Assembly (NCBI GenBank): GCA_030425195.1 | Contig: JAUIAV010000009.1 | Coordinates: 1-64,000 of the forward strand | Reading direction: 5' to 3' | Source of the DNA: Gammaproteobacteria bacterium | GTDB taxonomy: Bacteria > Pseudomonadota > Gammaproteobacteria > Pseudomonadales > Azotimanducaceae | Length of the DNA stretch: 64,000 bases | Part shown: positions 30,612-39,300 of the stretch, piece after piece | Numbering within the stretch: position 1 is the stretch's first letter | How the letters are laid out: each line of letters opens with the position of its first letter | Translations under genes and position numbers: made by a program | Notes under the pieces: model-generated | The model's database searches: none | Seen by the model: only the letters and a program-made list of their open reading frames with translations | What the model was told of the DNA's origin: nothing

Positions 30612-31391
30612 TTACCAGGACATCCGCATCTTCACGCCCTGCTCGTGCAGGTAGGTCTTCAACCCGCTGCAGGTGTAGTCCCCGTAGTGCACCATGGAAG
30701 CGACCAGGGCCGCGTCCGCCTTACCTTCGGTGAGCACGGCTTCCAGGTGCTCCGGCAGGCCGGCACCGCCCGAGGCGATCACGGGAATTCTGACCGATTC
30801 GGCGATCATCCTGGTGAGCCTGAGCTCGTAGCCCGCCCGGGTACCGTCCGCATCGATGGAATTCACCACCAGCTCGCCGGCTCCCAGCGCCTCCCCCTTC
30901 TGCGCCCAGGCCAGCGCATCGAGACCCATGGGGGTGCGGCCGCCGTTGATGACGATCTCGTACCCGGACGGGCACTGCGCACTCTCCGGCACGGCGCGGA
31001 TGTCCATGGACAGAACGATGTTCTGAGCGCCGACGGCCTCTGCACACTCGCTGATGAGCTCCGGGCGCTTCACAGCCGCCGAGTTCACGTTGATCTTCTC
31101 GGCACCCGCCAGGCGCAGGTCGGTGGCGTCCGCCACCGAGCGGATGCCACCCCCCACCGAAAGCGGGATGAACACCTGCTCCGCCACTGCCTCCACTACG
31201 TCCAGCATGATGTTCCGGGCGTCACTGGAAGCGGTGATGTCGTAGAAGACCAGCTCGTCGAGCCCGTCCAGATAGTATTCGCGCGCTTTCTCCACCGGAT
31301 CCCCGATGTCTCTGGTATCCACGAACTTCACGCTCTTCGCGAGCTTGCCGTCCCGGACATCCAGACAGGCGATCAGTCTCTTGCTCAGCAT
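30612..31391 (-). CDS. hisF: HisF-type imidazole glycerol phosphate synthase cyclase
   Basis: TIM-barrel cyclase that, with HisH-supplied ammonia, makes IGP and AICAR from PRFAR. The catalytic aspartates are present in CLDVRDG (Asp11) and NSIDADGT, and phosphate-binding glycines in SVGGGIRS and IASGGAG. The sequence departs from the common form: [17 protein letters not shown], and a different central loop after LSMDIRAVP. It overlaps hisH by seven bases. No hisA, hisB or hisI is nearby, so histidine synthesis is likely, but a HisH/HisF pair serving another ammonia-dependent reaction cannot be excluded. Length 259. Confidence 0.88.
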   Translation of the reverse strand: MLSKRLIACLDVRDGKLAKSVKFVDTRDIGDPVEKAREYYLDGLDELVFYDITASSDARNIMLDVVEAVAEQVFIPLSVGGGIRSVADATDLRLAGAEKINVNSAAVKRPELISECAEAVGAQNIVLSMDIRAVPESAQCPSGYEIVINGGRTPMGLDALAWAQKGEALGAGELVVNSIDADGTRAGYELRLTRMIAESVRIPVIASGGAGLPEHLEAVLTEGKADAALVASMVHYGDYTCSGLKTYLHEQGVKMRMSW

Positions 31392-32014
31392 CGTCCATCC
31401 CACCCGGCGAATGCCGCCAGCAGCCTGAGACCCACCCGTCCGCTCTTCTCAGGATGAAACTGGGTCGCGAAGTAATTGTCCCGGCCGACGGCCGAGGCGA
31501 ATTCGGTCTCGTACTCGGTCCGGGCGTATATGAGCGCTTCATCCTCCGGGTCCGGGTAGTAGCCGTGCACGAAATAGAACTCATCACCCGCCTCGATGCC
31601 CGCCAGAACAGGATGGGGCTTCACCACCCGGACCTCGTTCCAGCCCATGTGCGGAATCTTCAGCTCAGGATGATCGAAGCGGAACCGGCGCACGGTCCCC
31701 GGCAGCAGCCCCAGCGTTTCCTGATCGTCCTCTTCGGACCGGTCGAAGGAAATCTGCAGACCGAGACAGATACCAAGCACCGGGATGCCGTCGGCAATCA
31801 CCTCCTTGAGCGCCTGATCCATGCCGTTGCGGGTGAGACTGCGCATGGCGCTGCCGGCTGCTCCGACCCCTGGAAAGATCACCCGGCCTGCGCGGCGGAC
31901 CGCATCCGGATCCGCGCTGATGGCTGCTTCGAGCCCGACCTCCGCACAGGCGCGCTGCACGCTGCGGAGGTTTCCGGCATCGTAGTCGATGATGAGAGTC
32001 CTGGGCTTGCTCAC
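31385..32014 (-). CDS. hisH: HisH-type glutamine amidotransferase
   Basis: Class I glutaminase that feeds ammonia to HisF. The catalytic cysteine is in [19 protein letters not shown] and the His/Glu pair in [18 protein letters not shown]-like N-terminal sequence appears as [13 protein letters not shown], and the oxyanion-region [10 protein letters not shown] is normal. Length 209 residues. It shares a likely transcript with hisF and is divergent from hemH across 93 bases. Confidence 0.92.
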   Translation of the reverse strand: MSKPRTLIIDYDAGNLRSVQRACAEVGLEAAISADPDAVRRAGRVIFPGVGAAGSAMRSLTRNGMDQALKEVIADGIPVLGICLGLQISFDRSEEDDQETLGLLPGTVRRFRFDHPELKIPHMGWNEVRVVKPHPVLAGIEAGDEFYFVHGYYPDPEDEALIYARTEYETEFASAVGRDNYFATQFHPEKSGRVGLRLLAAFAGWDGRC

Positions 32015-32107
32015 GGGATATCCGCTGTGCCGGGCACGGCATGACTTCGAAAATGAGCGCGGATACTATCCCATCTCCCTGACGCAGACCAAGGCTGCCA
32101 GCCCTCC

Positions 32108-33160
32108 ATGACGACCGGTTATCTGCTCGTGAACCTGGGCACACCCGCATCCACCGGAGTAGCGGACGTGCGCGCGTACCTCGGCGAGTTTCTCACCGAC
32201 CCCTACGTCATCGATCTTCCCACTCCGTTGCGGCAGATCCTGATCCGGGCGTTCATCCTGCCCTTCCGGCCCAGGCGCTCAGCCGAGGCGTATGCGAAAA
32301 TCTGGGACGCTGCCGGACCACAGACAGGCTCTCCGCTGCTCCACTTCAGCCAGGCTCTTCACGAGGCCCTGGCGGGCAGGCTCGGCGGCACGCCCTGCGA
32401 GCTCGCCATGCGCTACGGTGCGCCGGGAATTGATGAAGCCGTCGACCGCCTGCTGGCGCAGGGGGTGCGCCGGCTGAAGCTGCTCACTCTGTACCCTCAG
32501 CATGCGGATTCCACCCGGCAGACCACCATCGAAGCCGTGGCCCGCCGGCTGCCGGAAACGGTGGCGCTCGACGTCGTCCCGCCTTTCTTCGACGATCCCG
32601 ACTACCTCGCGGTCCAGGCGGATGTGATCCACCGGCATCTGCCGGTGCGATGGGATCATCTGCTGCTTTCCTATCACGGGCTGCCGGAGGCGCACCTCAG
32701 ACGGGCCGATCCCACCGGCAGTCACTGCCTTGCAAGCGAGCAGTGCTGCGAAACGCCGTCCGTCGCCCACGCCACCTGCTACCGGCACCAGGTACGGGTA
32801 ACCTCCGCACGTCTCGCCGCAGTTCTCGGCCTGACCGATGCGCAGTGGTCGGTCAGCTATCAGTCCCGTCTGGGCCGGCTGCCGTGGCTCGCGCCGTACA
32901 CCGATCAGGTACTCGGCAGCCTGCCGGAACAGGGCGTTCGCCATCTTGCCGTGGCCTGCCCCGCCTTCGTCGCCGACAACCTGGAGACCCTGGAAGAGAT
33001 CGGCATGGCCGGCCGGGACACCTTCATGGCCGCGGGCGGAGAATCCTTCACTCTCATCCCCTGCCTGAACGCGGAGCCTGACTGGGTTTCGGTCCTGTAT
33101 GGCTGGCTCACCGGCGCCGGACCTCAGACCAGTGCCGCCCTTTCTGAAACTGCCAGGTAG
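32108..33160 (+). CDS. hemH: Ferrochelatase, with an internal four-cysteine segment
   Basis: Inserts iron into a porphyrin in the last steps of haem synthesis. Signatures: YLLVNLGTPAS, the catalytic histidine in LLLSYHGLPEAHLRR (His190), and the late-domain glutamate region FVADNLETLEEIG. Four cysteines (Cys207, Cys213, Cys214, Cys224) cluster in DPTGSHCLASEQCCETP and the following segment. A group of bacterial ferrochelatases is known to bind a [2Fe-2S] cluster through internal cysteines, which I infer here. Length 350. The 3' end overlaps the convergent LysR gene by 37 bases. Confidence 0.93.
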   Translation: MTTGYLLVNLGTPASTGVADVRAYLGEFLTDPYVIDLPTPLRQILIRAFILPFRPRRSAEAYAKIWDAAGPQTGSPLLHFSQALHEALAGRLGGTPCELAMRYGAPGIDEAVDRLLAQGVRRLKLLTLYPQHADSTRQTTIEAVARRLPETVALDVVPPFFDDPDYLAVQADVIHRHLPVRWDHLLLSYHGLPEAHLRRADPTGSHCLASEQCCETPSVAHATCYRHQVRVTSARLAAVLGLTDAQWSVSYQSRLGRLPWLAPYTDQVLGSLPEQGVRHLAVACPAFVADNLETLEEIGMAGRDTFMAAGGESFTLIPCLNAEPDWVSVLYGWLTGAGPQTSAALSETAR

Positions 33161-34035
33161 AAGTTCTGAACCAGCGGCTGTGAGAAGAGCGATTTCCGCG
33201 CAACGAACCGCACGGGTCTGGCGAGACCGGCACCGGTGAGATCGATCCAGTCCTCCGGCTGAACCCCCAGGGTCCGGGCCACGCCTGCCGGAACCAGCCC
33301 ATGCCCGAATCCGGCCAGCGCCATCTGTGCCACGGCGAAAAACGACTCCAGCGAGGCGCTTCGGGTGAGGTTCAGGCGCCGCATGTCGTCCTCGATGGAC
33401 TGCCAGGCCCCGGAACGGGACTCGATGGTGATCACGTCGAGGGGATCGCCCACTCCGTAGGCAAGCGCCGACAATCCCGACGGCAGTATCACCATGGGTT
33501 CCCGCCGGATGACCTCGCTCTGCAGATCGGATTCCGCATCCGAGCTGCCCGTGCAGATACCGACCATGTACTCGCCCGAACGCAGTCTGTCCAGCACCAC
33601 GGGCGAGCGCTGAGCGTGAAACTCGAATTCCACCTCCGGCATCTGAATCCGCACGTCCGCAAACAGCCGCGGGCCCCAGCTGCACAGGATGGCCTCCGAA
33701 ACCCCGAGAATGATCTTGCCCTTGCGCAGCGCGTTGTCTGTCAGAAAGACGTCCCGAAGTTCGGAGATCAGGGGCGTCACCTTCTCCACCAGCTTGGTGC
33801 CGTGATGGGTGAGCACCACCCGGCGGCCGTGCCGTTCGATCAGGGCCCGGTCGTAGTACCGCTCCAGAGCCGCGATCCGTTTGCTGACGGCGGATTGCGA
33901 CACCTTGAGCACCGTGGCCGTCTCCATCATGGTGCCCGTCTTGGACAGGGTGACCAGGGTTTCCAGATTCTCGAGCACGCCGCCCATCCATTCCGCCAAA
34001 GAAGGGATCATATTCCAACTATTCGCTTTCTTCAT
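33124..34035 (-). CDS. LysR-family transcriptional regulator
   Basis: A 303-residue LysR-type regulator. The winged helix-turn-helix (about 18-78) contains GTMMETATVLKVSQSAVSKRIAALE. The substrate-binding domain follows from about residue 105. It is divergent from a TSUP transporter gene with 74 bases between the starts, so it probably controls that transporter and itself. The effector is unknown. An upstream start at 34035 is used, but the methionine ten residues or so later would also serve. Confidence 0.88.
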   Translation of the reverse strand: MKKANSWNMIPSLAEWMGGVLENLETLVTLSKTGTMMETATVLKVSQSAVSKRIAALERYYDRALIERHGRRVVLTHHGTKLVEKVTPLISELRDVFLTDNALRKGKIILGVSEAILCSWGPRLFADVRIQMPEVEFEFHAQRSPVVLDRLRSGEYMVGICTGSSDAESDLQSEVIRREPMVILPSGLSALAYGVGDPLDVITIESRSGAWQSIEDDMRRLNLTRSASLESFFAVAQMALAGFGHGLVPAGVARTLGVQPEDWIDLTGAGLARPVRFVARKSLFSQPLVQNFYLAVSERAALV

Positions 34036-34073
34036 TTCTTAAACTCCGGGCCCGGAAGGACCCGCCGCTGCTG

Positions 34074-34109
34074 GCGGAAAGACTCGCGGAAAGACACGCG
34101 GAAAGAAAA
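34074..34109 (+). repeat. Three tandem 12-base repeats upstream of the TSUP gene
   Basis: GCGGAAAGA recurs at 34074, 34086 and 34098 with an exact 12-base period, ending at the base before the ATG at 34110. Each unit contains a GGAAAGA that resembles a ribosome-binding site; the last is well placed for the start. The repeats lie within the short LysR/TSUP intergenic region, so they could also be operator sequence. Confidence 0.75.
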
Positions 34110-34844
34110 ATGCTCGAACTGATCATCATCGGCGCGGTGCTCGCCACCAGCATTCTGTCCGGCGTCCTCGGGATGGCCGGAGGCATGATCCTGATGGCAG
34201 TCCTCGTCTCGACCCTGTCCGTGGGTGCCGCCATGATGCTGCACGGCGCCGTCCAGGCGACCTCCAACGGATCCCGCAGCTGGTTCCTGCGGGCGCACAT
34301 TCAGTGGCGCATCCTCCCGGCTTACGTTGCAGGCGGCCTGGTAACCCTCATCGGCTTCAGCGCCCTGACGCTGGTTCCCGATGCGGATCTCATTCTGATG
34401 GTGGTCGGCGCTCTGCCGTTCCTGGCCCGGGCGGTACCGCACCTGCGCGGTCTCGACGTCACCCGGCTGCCTACCGCGGCACTCTGTGGCCTGGTAGTGA
34501 CTGCGGCTCAGCTGTTCGCCGGTGCCTCCGGACCCCTGCTCGACGTCTTCTACCTGAACTCCCGGCTGAACCGCTTTCAGATCATCGCCACGAAGGCGTT
34601 TACCCAGACTTTCGGACACCTGCTGAAACTCATCTACTACGGGCTGATTGTGGGCACCACAGACTCGGTCGATGCATGGGTCTACGTTGCGGCCCTTGTC
34701 ACAGCAGTGACCGGCACCCGCATCGGCACCCTGGCGCTCGAACGTTTCTCCGATGATGGCTTCCGGCGCGTCAGCTCCGCCGTCATTCTGCTGATCGCGG
34801 CCGTCGTCTTTCTGAAAGGCGCCTGGGGGTACGCCACCGGTTGA
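34110..34844 (+). CDS. TSUP-family membrane transporter (sulfite/anion permease-like)
   Basis: A 244-residue integral membrane protein of the TauE/SafE type. About seven hydrophobic helices are visible, beginning LELIIIGAVLATSILSGVLG, with the family glycine-rich GVLGMAGGMILMAVL and a repeat-related second half (LCGLVVTAAQLFAGASGP). Family members export sulfite, sulfoacetate or other organic acids; the substrate here is not evident. The divergent LysR gene suggests substrate-induced expression. Confidence 0.85.
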   Translation: MLELIIIGAVLATSILSGVLGMAGGMILMAVLVSTLSVGAAMMLHGAVQATSNGSRSWFLRAHIQWRILPAYVAGGLVTLIGFSALTLVPDADLILMVVGALPFLARAVPHLRGLDVTRLPTAALCGLVVTAAQLFAGASGPLLDVFYLNSRLNRFQIIATKAFTQTFGHLLKLIYYGLIVGTTDSVDAWVYVAALVTAVTGTRIGTLALERFSDDGFRRVSSAVILLIAAVVFLKGAWGYATG

Positions 34845-34893
34845 GATTGCTAGAATCCGGTCCTCGCGCTGTCCACGGAGAAACCTCAGATTC

Positions 34894-36279
34894 ATGGCGA
34901 CTCATGTTTCCGGCCAGAACATGTTCAACCGGTTCCTGCACTCACAGGTTTTCGGGGCGTTCGTGCTCATCTTCACAACCGCCATTGCCCTGGTCTGGGC
35001 GAATTCGCCCTGGGGTCAGGCCTACTACGACATCTCACACACCTACCTGGGCATCCGTTTCGGAGAAGCGGAGTTCAAGCTCACCCTGTCCCACTGGATC
35101 AAGGATGGTCTCATGGCCATCTTTTTCTTCGTCGTCGGCCTCGAGATCAAACGGGAGATCGTGGTGGGAGAGCTGTCCTCACTGGACAAGGCCATGCTCC
35201 CCGTCATCGCCGCCGTGGGCGGCGCCCTGGTGCCGGCGCTCTTCTACCTGGGGATCAATCTGGGCACCGGTTCGGTCAGCGGCTGGGGCATTCCCATGGC
35301 GACGGACATCGCCTTCGCCCTGGGCGTCCTGGCCATGTTCGGCAGGCGCGTGCCGCTCGGTCTGAAGATCTTTCTGACCGCCCTGGCCATCGCCGATGAC
35401 CTGATCGCCGTTGCCGCCATCGCCATTTTCTACACGCCCGACCTGGATGTATCGACGCTTGCCCTGTCCATCATCCCGCTGGTGCTCATGGTGGTCCTCA
35501 ACCGGTCGGGAATCCGGGCGACCTGGGTCTACTCGACCCTGGCGCTCATCGTCTGGCTCGGCGTGCTCGGCTCGGGTGTGCACGCGACCATCGCCGGGGT
35601 GCTGGTCGCCATGGTCATACCCGTGCGGCCCGTCATCGATCCCGGCAGCTTCATCCGGACCACGCGCCATCTGCTGGGAGAAATCGACGGCCGTGACAAT
35701 TCACTGGATGCGCTGATTCATGACGCCCATCGCCGGAACAAGCTCTCCAGTCTGACACTGGCCGTGGAGGACGCGATTCCGCCTGCCATCGCGCTGGAGC
35801 ACCGGCTGCATCCGTTTCAGTCGTTCGTGATCCTGCCCCTGTTCGCGCTGTTCAGCGCCGGGGTCGCTTTCGATGCCTCGACCATGGATGGATTCCCCAC
35901 CCCCGTCAGCCTGGGAGTGATGGTCGGGCTCATCCTGGGGAAACCCGTCGGCATCATGCTCGCCAGCTTTCTGGTCATCAGACTGGCAAAGGTCAAACTC
36001 CACGGGGTCACGCTCCCCATGCTGCTGGGAGCGGGCTGCCTGGCGGGGATTGGATTCACCATGTCCATCTTCATCAGTGAACTGGCTTACGCCAATGAGG
36101 CATTCATCAATCAGGCCAAGGTGGGCATCCTGATTGCCTCGGTGGCATCCGGGCTGATCGGCGCGCTCGTCCTGCATGCGTCGCTGCCGGAAGATGCCGG
36201 TGAGGAGGAGGAAACCATACCCGGCGACGCTGATCCGGCGGTTACTGCAGCGGATCCCTCGTCTCAACGGGCCGGCTGA
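34894..36279 (+). CDS. nhaA: Na+/H+ antiporter NhaA
   Basis: Electrogenic sodium/proton antiporter of the inner membrane. The ion-binding aspartate pair is in LTALAIADDLIAV, and other family motifs are FFFVVGLEIKREIVVGEL, MATDIAFALGVLAMFG and GCLAGIGFTMSIFISELA. About twelve helices are expected. Length 461 residues exceeds E. coli NhaA (388), partly from an acidic C-terminal tail (EDAGEEEETIPGDADP) and an inserted cytosolic loop near 245-290. It suggests a salty or alkaline habitat, but NhaA is widespread. Confidence 0.95.
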   Translation: MATHVSGQNMFNRFLHSQVFGAFVLIFTTAIALVWANSPWGQAYYDISHTYLGIRFGEAEFKLTLSHWIKDGLMAIFFFVVGLEIKREIVVGELSSLDKAMLPVIAAVGGALVPALFYLGINLGTGSVSGWGIPMATDIAFALGVLAMFGRRVPLGLKIFLTALAIADDLIAVAAIAIFYTPDLDVSTLALSIIPLVLMVVLNRSGIRATWVYSTLALIVWLGVLGSGVHATIAGVLVAMVIPVRPVIDPGSFIRTTRHLLGEIDGRDNSLDALIHDAHRRNKLSSLTLAVEDAIPPAIALEHRLHPFQSFVILPLFALFSAGVAFDASTMDGFPTPVSLGVMVGLILGKPVGIMLASFLVIRLAKVKLHGVTLPMLLGAGCLAGIGFTMSIFISELAYANEAFINQAKVGILIASVASGLIGALVLHASLPEDAGEEEETIPGDADPAVTAADPSSQRAG

Positions 36280-36307
36280 TAGGTACCGGTGACCGGCAGC
36301 GCTCCGT

Positions 36308-39300
36308 TCAGACCGGCTTGACGACGAACAGCAGATCGCCCGCGTTCACCTGCTGGCCGGTGGCCATGTTGATCCGGGTGACCTCATACTCCCGTTCGGG
36401 ATCGTAGAGTTCGGACTCCGCATTGAAGTCGGAGAGCTTCAGCGGCGTGAAGATCTTCATCGCCTCGAGCTGCCCGATGGTGGTCGTCACCTTGATCCGG
36501 TCTCCCACCGTCACGTACTCCGGTTCCGTCGGTGTGGGCGTCGTATAGAAGATGGCGGTCGCCGGTGAGAGCACCTTGAGCTCGTCACTGTCCTCGATCC
36601 GGATGGCGTCACTGTCGATGCCCCCACTCACCTCACCCGCAGACGCATCGATTTCCGCAATCAGCGCGGCGGAATCCGTGCGGGACAGGAAGTCCGGCAG
36701 GTAGTCCGTATCGTAGATGCCGTTGTTGAAGACCTCATCGGCCAGGACACGTTTGAGCAGGGGAATGTTGGTGCTGATCCCCTGGATGTCGATTCTGTCC
36801 AGGTAGTTCATCAGCTTGAGCACCGCCGCCGGTCGGTCTTCCGCGTGAACGATCACCTGCGCCACCATGCTGTCGTAGAAAGGCGATACGAACTTACCCG
36901 GACCGACAGTGGCGATCACCTCGACGCCCGCTTCCTCAGGGAACTCACAGATGGTGACTTCCCCGGGGTGCGGCCGGAAACTCAGATTGCCCGCCGCATC
37001 CGCCTGGACCCGCTCCGCATTGACCCGGGCCTCGATGGCATAGCCGTTCTTCTGCGGCTCGAGATGTGCGATGGACTCGCCGGATGCAATCCGGAACTGC
37101 TCGGAAACGATGTCTATGCCGGACACCCACTCGGTCACCGGGTGTTCCACCTGCAGGCGCGTATTCATCTCCATGAAGTAGACCGCGTTGTTGGCCACGT
37201 CGTAGATGAATTCCACCGTGCCGGCGCCCACGTAAGCCACCTCGTCGGCAAGGGCCGCCGTGTGCCGGAACACGTCTTCCCGGAGATCGTCCGGCAGCAT
37301 GGTGGAATCCGACTCCTCGAATACCTTCTGCTTGTTGCGTTGAACGCTGCAGTCCCGCAGCCCGAGTACCTTCGTGTTTCCCTGCGTGTCTCGAAGCAGC
37401 TGCACCTCGATATGACGCAGCGAGGTGACGTACTTCTCGAGGTACACGTCGCCATTACCGAATGCGGCCCTCGCCTCCACGGTCACACGCTGGAAGAGCT
37501 CGTGGAACTCGTCAGGCTGCTCCACCACCTGAATACCCTTGCCGCCGCCACCGTGCACGGCCTTGATCAGCACGGGATACCCGATGTCCTCGGCCACCCG
37601 GGCCGCGCTGTCCACGTCCGTGAGAATGCCGTGGCTGCCGGGGACCACCGGAACGTTCAGCCGCAATGCCGTATTGATGGCATTGGACTTGTTCCCCATG
37701 GTCTCCATGCTCGAGACGCGCGGGCCGATGAAATTGATACCGTGACTGCGGATCAGCTCGGCGAAACCGGAGTTCTCGGACAGGAACCCGATGCCCGGGT
37801 GCAGCGAATCCACCCCTTCGAGCTCTGCCACGCGCAGAACGCTCATGGCGTTCAGGTAGCTCTCGTCCGGCGTATTGCCGCCGATGCAGACGAGCTGATC
37901 GGTGTTCCGCAGCATGTCCACGGACACAGACTCCATGTCCGGGTCAGACTGCACGAGCACCACCTGGATGTCGTTCTTCTGAGCAATCCGGATCAGCTTG
38001 ACCGCGGTGCAGCCGCGGGCATGGATGAGCACCTTCCGGGTCGGGCGGATGAGATCTCTGTCCGTGTAGCGCGGACGATGCGCTACCACTACCGGTCTTT
38101 CCTGGCTCAGCACGCCGGCCACCACCCGGGAAACCACGTCCTGCACGGTCTCCTGGGGCAGCGGAATGTCCGGATCGATGTCGTGAAGCTTGCCGTCCAG
38201 CTCCGGGTGGAAGGGGTGCCTGACCAGCCCCTGCATGGCACCCGGGTCCTGGGAAAGGTAGTTCGAAAGAATGGAATTCAGGGGCAGATTGGACGGCACG
38301 ACGATCTGCCCGGCGAAAGGCATGGTCGTTCCGGAGAAATAATAGGTCTGCGCCAGCGGGTGGGTAACGAAGCTGGCCTGGGCACCGCCCGTGCAGTCAC
38401 CGAATCCGAAGACGATCACAGGCAGATCGTGATCACGCACGAACCGGGTCACCCGGTCGTTCACTGCCGCCATGGAGAACAGTGCGCCAGCGCCTTCCTT
38501 CGTCTGCATGCCACCGGAGGAGACGAAACAGATCACGGGCAGGTGCTGCTCCGCGCACTCCACCATGAGCTTGCAGAATTTCTCGGCACTGGCCATGTCG
38601 AAGGATCCGGCCTGGAAGTCCACGTTCGAGACCAGCACGCCGGCACGGATGGTCCGATCGCCAACGTCGAAGTCACCGATCCCGGTGATGACGCCGCAGG
38701 GTGCCAGGTTCTTCGCAAGCGCCTGCTCGATGGACAGGCGGAAGCCGGGAAAACTTCTCGGATCCGAGCTCAGAAGATCCGCATAGTATTCCTCGAAGTT
38801 CTTCACGAACGTGTCGATGAAGCGCTGATAGCCCGTCTGCTTCTCGTTCTTGGTGTCCCGCAGCACGTTGTTGATCCGCAGATCCCGGTACGCCATGTTG
38901 AGCCGGTTCCAGAAGTCCTTCTTGCGCCCGATGTTCTTCGGCGCGATCCGGCCCTGGTAGTTCTTACCGTCGCGCTCGGACTGGATGTAGGACAGCAGCA
39001 GCGATTCGAACAGATGCGTGACCACCACCAGCAGCGCATCGGAGAGATAGGGGAACGCGACCTTCTTCCACTCCTCCACCGACCGGAAGAACTCGGTGTT
39101 CTTCGGCATCCGCTGGACGCGCAGATACCAGTCCGTCATCTGCTGATAGAGAACGGATTCCCGGACGCTGGCCGATTCGCCCGCCAGATCCTCGCCACCC
39201 AGCGTCACACCGCTGGCGGCAAGCCCCAGGGTGCCGCGGATCAGCTTGCCGAGGGAGTCCTTGGACAGCGCCTGAGTCGCCTGGGCCTCCTCCGCGATCC

